NCBI RefSeq assembly: GCF_004752005.1
Contig: NZ_CP038493.1
Span: 1,450,302-1,514,301, forward strand
Direction: 5' to 3'
DNA length: 64,000 nucleotides
Source of the DNA: Thalassotalea sp. HSM 43
GTDB taxonomy: Bacteria > Pseudomonadota > Gammaproteobacteria > Enterobacterales > Alteromonadaceae
Position numbers and translations under genes: made by a program. Position 1 is the first letter of the stretch; the number at the start of each line of letters is the position of its first letter. Under the pieces are notes generated by a model. The model was not told where the DNA came from. It did no database searches and saw only the letters and a list, made by a program, of their open reading frames with translations. Of the stretch, positions 55,952 through 64,000 are shown piece after piece.

Positions 55952-57757
55952 TTCCTCGATCAATTGCATAAATGGCCTGCCATAGCGGGCCAATTTTGTT
56001 TCCCCAACGCCACTAATCGATAAAAATGCAGTGCTATTGGTAGGTTTGTACTTGGCCATTTCAATCAAGGTTGCGTCATTGAAAACGATAAACGGCGCAA
56101 TGTCTTCGGCATCGGCAATCTCTTTGCGCAATGTACGAAGCTTTTTAAATAAGCTTTTATCGTAGCTGACTTTCGCTTTACTTTGCTGCCAATAACTCTG
56201 ACTTTGCAATCGCGGTCTGGCCATCATCAGTGCTGTTTCGCCTTTCAATATCGACCGTGATGCGTTGGTCAATTGCAGCGCTGATTGTTTTTCAATATCC
56301 TGCTGCAACATACCGAGGTGGATAAGTTGGCGGATGACATTAAACCAATAACCACGGGTTTTATCTTTACCAATACCAAACGTTGATACTTGATGATGTT
56401 TATTGTTGCTCACTTTGTCATTATCGCGACCACGTAGCACATCAATAAGATAATGAATGTCACCGCTTTGCCCTATACGATAGACACAAGACAACACCTT
56501 TTGTGCATCGACCGTGCCGTCATAGGTACTTGGCGGGTCAAGGCAAATGTCACAATTACCGCAAGCTTGTTCGGTATATTCCGCAAAATAATTTAATAAC
56601 ACCTGACGACGACAAGTCTGAGCTTCGGCAAAACCAGCCATCGAGGCAAAGCGTTGCAACTCAACATTGACTCTGTGGTCATTGTCATTCTGCATAATGC
56701 GCTTTTTCACTTTATCGATATCTTGATTATCAAAAAGAAACAACGCTTCTGCCGGCAAACCATCACGTCCGGCACGACCCGTTTCTTGATAAAAAGCTTC
56801 TAAGGTACGCGGTGTATCGTAGTGAATCACAAAGCGCACATTAGGCTTATTAATACCTAGACCAAAGGCAACGGTTGCCACCACAACCCGAATGTTATCT
56901 TTGGTGAAACCATCTTGAATAACATGTCGAACCTCAGTTTCCATGCCCGCATGATATCCGGCACAGTTAACCCCTTGTTGCGCTAGCTTTTTGCACAAAT
57001 TGTCGACTTGCCAACGACTCGAGCAATAAATAATGCCGCTGTCATCTGGATTTTGGTTTAAGTATTCGAGAATCTGGCGCTCGCCATTGTAACGTTCGGT
57101 TAGGGTGTAGCGAATGTTGGGACGGTCAAAACTGTCTAAATGCACATAAGGGTTTTGTAAGCGTAACTGGGTAAGGATATCCTTACGGGTAGTCACATCC
57201 GCGGTCGCCGTTAGCGCAATGACAGGGGTATAAGGGAAATGCTCTTTAATGCGACCTAATTGGGTATAGGATGGCCTAAAGTCGTGTCCCCACTGAGAAA
57301 TACAATGCGCCTCGTCAATGGCAAAAAAAGCGATGTGCATGCTTGCCAATGCTTGTAAAAAATAATGGCTAAGCAATCGTTCCGGTGCCACATACAAAGT
57401 CTTAATCTCACCACTGGCAATACGCTGCATGGTGTTATTAATTTCTTGTTGTGATAACGAAGAATTGATGTACGCTGCACCGATACCTTGGCGCACTAGG
57501 CCATCGACCTGATCTTTCATCAACGCAATCAGTGGTGACACCACCACCGTAAGACCCGGCAATATCGCGGCGGGTAATTGATAACACAGCGACTTACCAC
57601 CGCCGGTCGGCATCAACACCAAACAATCTCTCCCACTGATTAATTGTTCAATTACCTGTTGCTGACCCACACGAAAACTGTCGAAGCCAAAATACTGGCT
57701 TAACATGCTTTGCAGGTCTATTTCATTGTACTGAGTTGATGATGACTGTGGAATCAA
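55937..57757 (-). CDS. recQ: ATP-dependent DNA helicase RecQ
   Basis: RecQ unwinds DNA 3' to 5' in recombinational repair. The 606-residue protein has motif [13 protein letters not shown], motif [17 protein letters not shown], motif III ALTATA and motif [12 protein letters not shown]. The zinc-binding cysteines follow ([21 protein letters not shown]), then the winged-helix region and a C-terminal HRDC domain ([26 protein letters not shown], residues about 525-600). Length matches E. coli. It is divergent from yigI; recQ-yigI-rarD lie close together in enterobacteria too. Confidence 0.97.
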   Translation of the reverse strand: MIPQSSSTQYNEIDLQSMLSQYFGFDSFRVGQQQVIEQLISGRDCLVLMPTGGGKSLCYQLPAAILPGLTVVVSPLIALMKDQVDGLVRQGIGAAYINSSLSQQEINNTMQRIASGEIKTLYVAPERLLSHYFLQALASMHIAFFAIDEAHCISQWGHDFRPSYTQLGRIKEHFPYTPVIALTATADVTTRKDILTQLRLQNPYVHLDSFDRPNIRYTLTERYNGERQILEYLNQNPDDSGIIYCSSRWQVDNLCKKLAQQGVNCAGYHAGMETEVRHVIQDGFTKDNIRVVVATVAFGLGINKPNVRFVIHYDTPRTLEAFYQETGRAGRDGLPAEALFLFDNQDIDKVKKRIMQNDNDHRVNVELQRFASMAGFAEAQTCRRQVLLNYFAEYTEQACGNCDICLDPPSTYDGTVDAQKVLSCVYRIGQSGDIHYLIDVLRGRDNDKVSNNKHHQVSTFGIGKDKTRGYWFNVIRQLIHLGMLQQDIEKQSALQLTNASRSILKGETALMMARPRLQSQSYWQQSKAKVSYDKSLFKKLRTLRKEIADAEDIAPFIVFNDATLIEMAKYKPTNSTAFLSISGVGETKLARYGRPFMQLIEENISA

Positions 57758-57865
57758 AGGAGCATTATTGTTATTGCTTGTATCGCTATTTTACTTAACT
57801 GATAGATGCTAAGGTAGGCTTTTTTGAAGTTTATTTTTTTACCTTTTGTATTAACGAGTTAGCCA

Positions 57866-58324
57866 ATGCAATTAACAGATATTTTTAACGAAGTCACCGC
57901 CATCTGGAACCAACATATTGCCTTTAATCGCTTGCTTGGCTTTAACATTGTCGCCATGCGTGAAGATTACGCCGAGATCCACTTTGATTGGGACGACAAG
58001 CTTATGGGCAATCCGGTGCAAAAAATTCTCCATGGTGGCGTTACCGCATCAGTGCTGGATATGGTCGGTGGCGTTGTTGTCGCGGCGAACTTAATCAGCA
58101 ATATAAAACAACCGAGTAAAGAAAAAATTCACGACAAATTGACGCGTATGGCAACCATTGATTTACGTACCGATTATTTGCGTCCCGGTCGTGGTAAATC
58201 CTTTATCGCCACCGCACGTATTATCCGCCATGGCAGTGAAGTCGCCGTAGCCCGAATGGAGCTGCACAATGAGCGTAATGAGCACATCGCTTTCGGTACC
58301 GGTACCGGTACTTACATGGTTTAA
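57866..58324 (+). CDS. yigI: YigI family hotdog-fold thioesterase
   Basis: A 152-residue hotdog-fold protein with NPVQKILHGGVTASVLDMVGG, typical of PaaI/YigI acyl-CoA thioesterases; the aspartate in this stretch is the likely catalytic residue. The neighbourhood (recQ, yigI, rarD) is the same as in E. coli, which supports the name. The likely substrates are acyl-CoA esters. rarD follows after 75 nt. Confidence 0.9.
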   Translation: MQLTDIFNEVTAIWNQHIAFNRLLGFNIVAMREDYAEIHFDWDDKLMGNPVQKILHGGVTASVLDMVGGVVVAANLISNIKQPSKEKIHDKLTRMATIDLRTDYLRPGRGKSFIATARIIRHGSEVAVARMELHNERNEHIAFGTGTGTYMV

Positions 58325-58399
58325 ACTATTATTGGTGGTTATACAGCCACTCATGCTACACTTCGCGCCCCTTAAAAACACGCACATGGCAATGCACTA

Positions 58400-59305
58400 A
58401 TGCAAGCAGCAAACGAAACCAAAAAAGGTGTGATAAACGCCTTATGCGCCTACACCCTTTGGGGTATAGCGCCTATTTATTTCAAACTATTATCTATGGT
58501 ACCTGCCATGGAAATTTTGGTGCACCGAATCGTTTGGTCATTTGTGTTATTGGTCGCTATTGTCCTGCTCATGGGCAATTGGTCTAAAGTCAGAGCGATT
58601 TATCGAGATCGTAAAAAGCTCGCTTGGCTTTTTTTCACCAGTCTTATTTTAGCGGCCAATTGGTTGTTGTTTATTTGGGCGGTGAATAACGACTACATAC
58701 TAGAAGCCAGTCTGGGCTACTATATCAACCCACTATTTAGCGTTGCCTTGGCCATGCTGTTTCTCGGCGAGCGACTCAGCCGATGGCAGCTAGTTGCGGT
58801 CGCATTGGCCATGGTTGGTGTATTGATTCAACTGATCAGTTTAGGCAGCGTACCTTATGTTGCTCTCGGTTTAGCCACATCGTTTGGTGTTTACGGCTTA
58901 TTGCGCAAAAAAATGCCGGTTGATTCCTTACCAGGGTTATTAATAGAATCGTTCTGGATGTTACCGCTGGGTCTATTGTATTGGGCATTTTTTGCCGAAT
59001 CAGCGACGTCCAATATGATGCTCAATGACATGTCGTTAAACGTCACCCTTATCGCCGCTGGCTTGGTAACAACAGCACCCTTGCTGTTTTTTACCGCCGC
59101 AGCCAAACGCTTGCCATTAACCACCATGGGCTTTTTCCAATACGTCGGCCCGAGTATCATGTTCGTATTGGCAATCACTGTCTATAACGAGCAACTCATT
59201 TTCGAGAAAATGCTAACCTTCGCGTTTATCTGGAGCGCCTTGGTAATCTATAGCATCGACTCATTAAAAAAACGCCGTCAACGCAAGCGTCAAGCCAACA
59301 GTTAA
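58400..59305 (+). CDS. rarD: EamA-family transporter RarD
   Basis: A 301-residue inner-membrane protein with ten hydrophobic helices, in the two-repeat EamA/DMT layout. The N-terminus reads KGVINALCAYTLWGIAPIYFKLLS, and GFFQYVGPSIMFVLAIT lies late, as in RarD. It was first described as a chloramphenicol-sensitivity gene; the transported substrate is unknown. The last 142 bp (from 59164) are duplicated at 62673-62814. The intact copy ends QANS, the fragment QAHS. Confidence 0.93.
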   Translation: MQAANETKKGVINALCAYTLWGIAPIYFKLLSMVPAMEILVHRIVWSFVLLVAIVLLMGNWSKVRAIYRDRKKLAWLFFTSLILAANWLLFIWAVNNDYILEASLGYYINPLFSVALAMLFLGERLSRWQLVAVALAMVGVLIQLISLGSVPYVALGLATSFGVYGLLRKKMPVDSLPGLLIESFWMLPLGLLYWAFFAESATSNMMLNDMSLNVTLIAAGLVTTAPLLFFTAAAKRLPLTTMGFFQYVGPSIMFVLAITVYNEQLIFEKMLTFAFIWSALVIYSIDSLKKRRQRKRQANS

Positions 59306-59425
59306 GGTGACACACGGTTAGGTCATACCCTGTGTTATCTAGCTCATTCAATCGCATATCGGTACGCCGAGTTAACGATTTAATGTCTTTATTCTGGCAT
59401 AAAAAACGCTCCTGTTTAAAGGAGC
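59164..59425 (+). repeat. rarD-end duplication, copy A
   Basis: 262 bp covering the last part of rarD and its downstream terminator region. It is 97-98% identical (6 differences, no gaps) to 62673-62934. In this copy the terminator is damaged: GGAGC is followed by CGATTACC instead of a T run. It forms the left border of the inserted segment. Confidence 0.93.
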
Positions 59426-59634
59426 CGATTACCTAACATGAATGAATATTCATTAGAGTATTAGTTACGAAGGCGGAAAACTTCCGCTTAGAGCGAATTT
59501 CGGCCGTACACACTTTCTATAAAGCTATCAGAAAGAAATTGACCGCTAAAGTTATCCGGTTAGTCAAATGTACGATTAGTAGTTTTTTCTACTTCCCCCT
59601 TGTAAGTAGATACAACTGGCACCAAATAGATGTT
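59426..59634. other. Left junction of the inserted segment
   Basis: No gene is seen. It contains a perfect 14-bp palindrome AATGAATATTCATT (59441-59454) 16 nt past the duplication edge, a hairpin GCGGAA / TTCCGC (59473-59487) and a 12-nt word AAAACTTCCGCT (59477-59488) that recurs at 62564-62575 near the right end. Confidence 0.5.
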
Positions 59635-59979
59635 ATGTCAAAAACAAATTTGAAATACCTGTGGTTAATTCTCCTGTCAGTCGTATGGCTAGCAGGTGCT
59701 TTTCCGTCTATTGAAAAGTCATCAACCACTCATTCAGTTTCTTACGCAGAAGTTTCTGAGTCGACTGAAACCAGTGTTTTTGATATCAAACAAAATCCAA
59801 CTCTATACATTTATCCAACTCATTTATTCTGGCTTTCTTTACTGATAGACAACTTTTTTGATAATTCTGACTATCAAATTCCACCTTGGCCAGAACAAAG
59901 TCTATTTAGTACATTTATTAAAATCATCTCCTATCAACAAAACATAGCTTCGCTTCGCCTTATTTTCTTTATCAATTAA
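59635..59979 (+). CDS. Small hypothetical membrane or exported protein
   Basis: Not recognised. From the ATG at 59635 the product has 114 residues: an N-terminal hydrophobic segment (YLWLILLSVVWLAGAF) followed by a Ser/Thr-rich polar stretch, a second hydrophobic segment (PTHLFWLSLLIDNFF) and a hydrophobic end (LRLIFFIN). The ribosome-binding site is poor and the frame start upstream would add 32 residues. It directly precedes another small membrane protein. Both lie in the insert next to rarD. Confidence 0.5.
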   Translation: MSKTNLKYLWLILLSVVWLAGAFPSIEKSSTTHSVSYAEVSESTETSVFDIKQNPTLYIYPTHLFWLSLLIDNFFDNSDYQIPPWPEQSLFSTFIKIISYQQNIASLRLIFFIN

Positions 59980-60027
59980 TTGTTTCTCCCAGCACTTCTG
60001 CTGGCCACACTTATTGGAAGGAAAATA

Positions 60028-60276
60028 ATGGAACTTTCTTTTAACGCTTATTCGCAAATATTTATTTGGTTAGGTTTTTTATTTCTCGTTTATCTTTTTC
60101 GAGTTTTTTATAAATTAGCCAAGAAACAGAAAGGTGTTGCATTAGCGGCAGGCTTGTTTTTACAAATGTTCTTACCTGACCCAAAAGTACAACACACTAT
60201 TGAATTTATCGCTGAGAAAAAAGAAACATCAGGGAAAGCTCAATCTGACAAAAGATCAAAAACAGAAGGCGACTAA
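60028..60276 (+). CDS. Small hypothetical membrane protein
   Basis: Not recognised. The 82-residue product starts at the ATG at 60028, backed by a strong GGAAGGA site. It has one clear transmembrane helix (IFIWLGFLFLVYLFRVFYKL), a second weak hydrophobic stretch (VALAAGLFLQMFL) and a charged Lys/Ser/Glu tail. It follows the preceding small gene by 48 nt and is probably co-transcribed. Function unknown. Confidence 0.65.
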   Translation: MELSFNAYSQIFIWLGFLFLVYLFRVFYKLAKKQKGVALAAGLFLQMFLPDPKVQHTIEFIAEKKETSGKAQSDKRSKTEGD

Positions 60277-60383
60277 CCCCTCAAAAGTCACCTTGTTCAC
60301 CCCAGAAAACATCAATTATATCTCTAGCCTACTGACGCCTAAGATAACGGGCCGCAGTGCAAGTCTAGCCCTTGGTAATCACA

Positions 60384-62138
60384 CTAATTCAAACCATTAG
60401 CAGTAGCGCTGAGCATAGTATCCTCTTTGGATAATACTGATCCGCTTATTTGGATCTCAGCATGCTTCCATGCGGCCTCAAATCGACGTTCCACACTCTT
60501 TGCTTCTTCAGTTTTACCTTGCAAAATTAACGCTTCTGAAAGTCCGCGAAGGGCCCAGCCATTTTCTACCATTATCTCTAGGTCTCGTTGATAGGTTGCC
60601 TCCGCGGCGGCAAATTCACCGGCATCAATTTGTGCAGCACCCAATGCATGTCTCACCGGAAAGTACCACTCTGGTGGTTCCGTATAGGGCAACGAATCTT
60701 CCATCTCTACAGCTGTCTTGTATACGGATATTGCAGTTTGCAGATCCCCTGCGTTTTCAGCAATCGAGGCTGTTAACACCGTCTCAGCAATTTCCAAAAG
60801 AATTGGTGCACCCTCGCGATTAAAAAAACGAAGTGTTTGAATGTCCGGCATACTTCGCAGGTCAGCTAATTTTGCTAGTTCTTGTTTTGCCATTACTTTA
60901 TCATTCATCCCAACAAACGCTTGTCCTCTTGCGTAGTGCCAAATTCCGCGAGCGTAAAGTAAATCCTCTGCGGGTTCAACTGTGTCGAGGATCCCTTGCC
61001 AATCAGCAAATCTAACTTTTGCATACAATGGCTGCGAATAATAATGTTGTGCTACCGCCATGCCTGGGGCACGAAGCAATTCTTCAGTTAAAGCAGCGGC
61101 TGTGCCATCAGCTAATTCATAGGCTTTGCTTTTCCAACCACTAATGGCGGCTGTAACCCAACCAAAGTGCCAATTGTGCGGAATGTAACCAGCGAGATAT
61201 ATTGGACTATTCGATCTACAATTCTGAATAAACTCATCATCTGCTGCTGTAGCCAACATGTTATTCAAAGTCGCGTCATGGTAACGCCCTACTCTCATAT
61301 ATATATGAGCAGGCATATGAACTAGATGCCCAGCTGCTGGGGCAAGTTTTGCGAGCGTATCTGCATAGGGTTCTGCACGCTCTGGGCTTGTCGATTGCTC
61401 CACCGCATGAATATATAAGTGAATCGCGCCAATATGATTTTTATCCAGCGCTAAAGCAGTTTCTATTGTATCGGTAATTTCTTTGGTCCAAGGTCGTGTT
61501 ATACCTTCTGCATCCCAATAATCCCAAGGGTGTACATCCATCATCGACTCGGCTGCAAGCGCAGCAATATGGGCATCTTTCGGAAAGGCGTTCATTACTG
61601 AGCGCATGCCATCTGCGTATGCTTCATTGAGTGAGTTTCTATCGTCCGGCTCTACTTCTAAATAGCGTAGCTGCAGCGCTTCGATGAGCATTTTTTCCTT
61701 GGCACTCACGTTTGCACTCAGTTCTTTAGCCTTTTTAGCCAAAGCAAAAGCGCCAGGAGCATTGGAGGCTGCCATATCAGCATTCACATTTGGCCCTAAT
61801 ACTAACGCACTGCCCCAATAACACATGGCACATTCTGGGTCGTAGATAGATGCTTCGTTGAACGCAAAATCAGCTGCTGCGTGATTAAACGCATAAGATA
61901 ATGCAAGTCCTTGATTAAAATACTGTTGTGAAACCGGAGATTTGGTTGTAATCGGAAAGTTCACATCACCTAAACCACTAAACAATGGTTGACGCCAATT
62001 GTCTTCAGCAAGTTCTAAATCTGTTTTCTTTTCTGCAACGTTTTCAATACCATTGCTGTCAACACTACTATCACAGCCGACCAACACAATTAGCGCGAAA
62101 AACGCCAGTTTCAATCGGAATTCAAATAATATTCGCAT
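60384..62138 (-). CDS. TPR-rich lipoprotein
   Basis: A 584-residue lipoprotein: signal ALIVLVGCDSS with the lipid cysteine near residue 22, then a long tetratricopeptide region. Repeats visible include FNQGLALSYAFNHAAADFAFNEASIYDPECAMCYWGSALVLG and, near the end, AGEFAAAEATYQRDLEIMVENGWALRGLSEAL. The CAMC pair in the first repeat is a recurrent feature of this type. Histidine-rich segments in the middle (HMPAHIYMRVGRYHDA) could bind metal. The ATG at 62138 has an AAAGGAC site. It lies inside the inserted segment. Confidence 0.85.
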   Translation of the reverse strand: MRILFEFRLKLAFFALIVLVGCDSSVDSNGIENVAEKKTDLELAEDNWRQPLFSGLGDVNFPITTKSPVSQQYFNQGLALSYAFNHAAADFAFNEASIYDPECAMCYWGSALVLGPNVNADMAASNAPGAFALAKKAKELSANVSAKEKMLIEALQLRYLEVEPDDRNSLNEAYADGMRSVMNAFPKDAHIAALAAESMMDVHPWDYWDAEGITRPWTKEITDTIETALALDKNHIGAIHLYIHAVEQSTSPERAEPYADTLAKLAPAAGHLVHMPAHIYMRVGRYHDATLNNMLATAADDEFIQNCRSNSPIYLAGYIPHNWHFGWVTAAISGWKSKAYELADGTAAALTEELLRAPGMAVAQHYYSQPLYAKVRFADWQGILDTVEPAEDLLYARGIWHYARGQAFVGMNDKVMAKQELAKLADLRSMPDIQTLRFFNREGAPILLEIAETVLTASIAENAGDLQTAISVYKTAVEMEDSLPYTEPPEWYFPVRHALGAAQIDAGEFAAAEATYQRDLEIMVENGWALRGLSEALILQGKTEEAKSVERRFEAAWKHAEIQISGSVLSKEDTMLSATANGLN

Positions 62139-62521
62139 AATTTTAGTCCTTTTATATTTGAGTCATCTTTCGCATCAAGCTGCTAACATTTGCGAATCCA
62201 TAACTCGCTTACTTAGTCGAAATGTTATGAATACAATCGGAATTATTGCCCCACCCCAACTGTTCAATTATTGACCAGACATCTATTAATGTAAATATTA
62301 ATGACTCTAAACTTCATTGGGTACCTAACAATTTAATAGTGCGCGATTTGCGCATTTTCCTGAATATAGGGGAAACTTGTTTCAGTTGTATGTTTGTACA
62401 GTTTCTATTGAAAATAATTATTTGAAATGTAAATTCTTGGTTTTAAGGGGACTATCGATACTTCTCAGTAACATGACTCGAATAATTTAGTAGAAAATAT
62501 ATGGGAAAAAATTTTAAATTA
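62139..62521. other. AT-rich gene-free stretch
   Basis: About 380 nt without a convincing gene on either strand. It is noticeably AT-rich compared with the surrounding genes, consistent with acquired DNA. It contains the promoter side of the TPR lipoprotein. Confidence 0.5.
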
Positions 62522-62639
62522 ATTTCCGCTTTGCGTATAGACAAGTAATAAAAACGAAATAGTAAAACTTCCGCTATCGTATCATTGCTGTCTTAATCGC
62601 TAAGTCTCTCAAGGTCTGCTTCTGGCACAAAGCGGAAAT
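62522..62639. repeat. Short element with 12-bp inverted ends
   Basis: ATTTCCGCTTTG (62522-62533) and its exact complement CAAAGCGGAAAT (62628-62639) bound a 118-bp segment. The right end overlaps the 50-bp dispersed repeat. No coding capacity. Confidence 0.55.
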
Positions 62640-62672
62640 AATTAGTTTCAAGTGATCTGACCCCTTGAAGCA
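62623..62672 (-). repeat. 50-bp dispersed repeat, copy 2
   Basis: Exact inverted copy of 7124-7173 (50/50). It abuts rarD-duplication copy B directly: the repeat ends at 62672 and the duplication begins at 62673. Confidence 0.92.
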
Positions 62673-62934
62673 CGTATTGGCAATCACCGTCTATAACGAG
62701 CAACTCATTTTCGAGAAAATGCTAACCTTCGCGTTTATCTGGAGCGCCTTGGTAATCTATAGCATCGACTCATTAAAAAAACGCCGTCAACGCAAGCGTC
62801 AAGCCCACAGTTAAGGTGACACACGGTTAGGTCATACCCTGTGTTATCTAGCTCATTCAATCGCATATCGGTACGCTGAGTTAGCGATTTAATGTATTTA
62901 TTCTGGCATAAAAAAAGCTCCTGTTTAAAGGAGC
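62673..62934 (+). pseudogene. rarD-end duplication, copy B (gene fragment)
   Basis: The last 47 codons of rarD without a start, plus downstream sequence, 97-98% identical to 59164-59425. It keeps an intact terminator (62912-62939), so it looks like the original rarD 3' end, now cut off from its gene. Confidence 0.92.
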
Positions 62935-62939
62935 TTTTT
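62912..62939. terminator. Bidirectional terminator next to the S8 peptidase gene
   Basis: A perfect 10-bp stem, AAAAAGCTCC / GGAGCTTTTT, has an 8-nt loop. It serves the minus-strand peptidase and presumably once served rarD. Confidence 0.92.
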
Positions 62940-62958
62940 ACTATGTAGAAATCGGATG

Positions 62959-64000
62959 CTAGTGAGGTGAGACAACACGGCCAGCACCGTGAACGTCATC
63001 ATTGCCTGGCTTACCAAGATCGTCCGCTAAACGACGCATTTCTTTCTCAACGTCATTTGGCGACATATCACCACCATTTGCACTGATGATAAGAGCTGCA
63101 ACACCAGCGGCGTGAGGCGATGCCATTGACGTACCGACAGACCAGTACCATGAACCATTACCGCCGGTGCTAAACACGAAGTCAAACACATAACAAGGAC
63201 GGGTAATAAAACCAACAGTACAATCATCAAAACCACCTGGCATAAACGCACTGCTGTAATCGCCGCCTGGAGCAGAGAAATCAACCAATGATTGACCATA
63301 GTTGGTGTAAATCGCTTTGTGATCCAAGTTGGTGTATGAATCCATTGCCCACATCATAGGGCCTGTTGCCGAGATGCTTAATACCGCAGGAAGCTCTGCC
63401 GGTAGTGCAATCAACGAGTCAGCATGGTCATAATCAACACCATCATTACCCGCGGCAGCAATTAAGATAACACCGTTGTTACGAGCGTATTTTGCCGCTT
63501 TGCCGTATGCGTTCTTAAATTGGGCAATACCGTCTTTACCACCTGGTGCAAAACGGATGTCATCACTGATGTCTTCTGGCGTGCCTTCAACATCGTAATA
63601 ACCATTTTTACGGATACTCAAACCCAAACTCATGTTAATAACATCAACATCGTTTTGCGCTGCGTAAACCATTGCCGCCATGGTGCCATAACTGTCACCT
63701 GAGCCAGTGTATGCTGATAATACTTTTAAAATCACCAATTCAGCTTCCGGTGCAACACCTATGGTACCAAAACCATTATCAGCGGCAGCGATCGTACCTG
63801 CAACGTGGGTACCGTGGTTACCGACTTCACCGGCGTAATCAAACCAGTCTTCATCGGCAATAAATGAACGGCTAAGGCTGTAATTGATATTCGGTGATAA
63901 ATCTGGGTGAGACGCGTCAGCGCCAGAATCTAGAACCGCAACTCGTACGCCTTGACCTCGGTGACCCGCTGCCCAAGCTTGTTGAGCCGACACCGCATCA
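62959..64000 (-). CDS. S8 family (subtilisin-like) serine peptidase (partial, 5' end outside window)
   Basis: The visible 347 codons contain a subtilisin catalytic triad: aspartate in VAVLDSGADASHPDL, histidine in NHGTHVAGTIA and serine in GTSMASPHAAGVAAL. The oxyanion asparagine lies in AAAGNDGVDY. A disulfide is possible between the cysteines in FDDCTVGFITRPCYV. The frame is open to the right edge (the first residues before SAQQAW continue past 64000), so the signal and propeptide lie outside. It is probably a secreted protease. It ends at the terminator at 62912-62939. Confidence 0.92.
   Translation of the reverse strand, partial: DAVSAQQAWAAGHRGQGVRVAVLDSGADASHPDLSPNINYSLSRSFIADEDWFDYAGEVGNHGTHVAGTIAAADNGFGTIGVAPEAELVILKVLSAYTGSGDSYGTMAAMVYAAQNDVDVINMSLGLSIRKNGYYDVEGTPEDISDDIRFAPGGKDGIAQFKNAYGKAAKYARNNGVILIAAAGNDGVDYDHADSLIALPAELPAVLSISATGPMMWAMDSYTNLDHKAIYTNYGQSLVDFSAPGGDYSSAFMPGGFDDCTVGFITRPCYVFDFVFSTGGNGSWYWSVGTSMASPHAAGVAALIISANGGDMSPNDVEKEMRRLADDLGKPGNDDVHGAGRVVSPH

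Overview
This window looks like chromosomal DNA of a marine gammaproteobacterium in the order Alteromonadales. The best guess is Colwelliaceae (Colwellia/Thalassotalea-like), inferred from gene order and moderately AT-rich codon use rather than from a marker search. About 55 protein genes are supported, nearly all of them conserved housekeeping genes. There are five tRNAs, an L10-type ribosomal leader, one candidate small RNA and several clear rho-independent terminators. No rRNA, CRISPR array, prophage or intact transposase was seen.

Layout. 1-4,300 (minus): rplJ (cut by the window edge), L10 leader, rplA, rplK, a TauE/SafE-type permease, nusG, secE and tRNA-Trp. 4,394-8,100: an accessory stretch with a large hypothetical protein, a small GIY-YIG nuclease between two inverted 32-bp palindromic repeats, an orphan ORF beside a 50-bp repeat, and a gene-poor area of stacked hairpins with a leftover tuf 3' end. 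8,111-9,965: tufB and its four tRNAs (Thr, Tyr, Gly, Thr) behind a near-consensus promoter. 10,073-13,982: hemE, then murB-birA-coaX. 14,138-14,258: candidate sRNA. 14,482-25,031: S1/P1 nuclease, rsd, fkpA, slyX, yheV, yheS, phnA, hslJ-like, yheT-yheU, yceI, cysQ-nudE, yrfG. 25,090-35,312: pepD, slmA, coaBC, radC, ypfJ, rpmB-rpmG, lemA-M48 peptidase, mutM, coaD.

35,515-45,954 carries a TetR regulator and lipopolysaccharide core genes (kdkA, a GT9 glycosyltransferase, waaA). These are interrupted by two tandem copies of a two-gene cassette: a small lipoprotein followed by a secreted S9-family peptidase. One of the peptidases is fused to Sel1-like repeats. 46,242-59,305: kbl-tdh, glpE-glpG, ubiC, a DUF3718-like protein, a MATE exporter, ubiA, a poly-glycine lipoprotein, recQ, yigI and rarD.

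59,164-62,939 is the clearest rearrangement. The last 142 bp of rarD and its downstream terminator region (262 bp in all) occur twice in direct orientation. They flank about 3.2 kb holding two small membrane proteins, a TPR lipoprotein and AT-rich DNA. The right end of that insert is exactly the same 50-bp sequence found at 7,124-7,173, in inverted orientation. The window ends in an S8 (subtilisin-like) peptidase whose 5' end lies outside.

The most unusual items are the GIY-YIG/palindrome unit, the duplicated lipoprotein-peptidase cassettes, the rarD-flanked insertion with its shared 50-bp repeat, and the candidate sRNA upstream of hemE.
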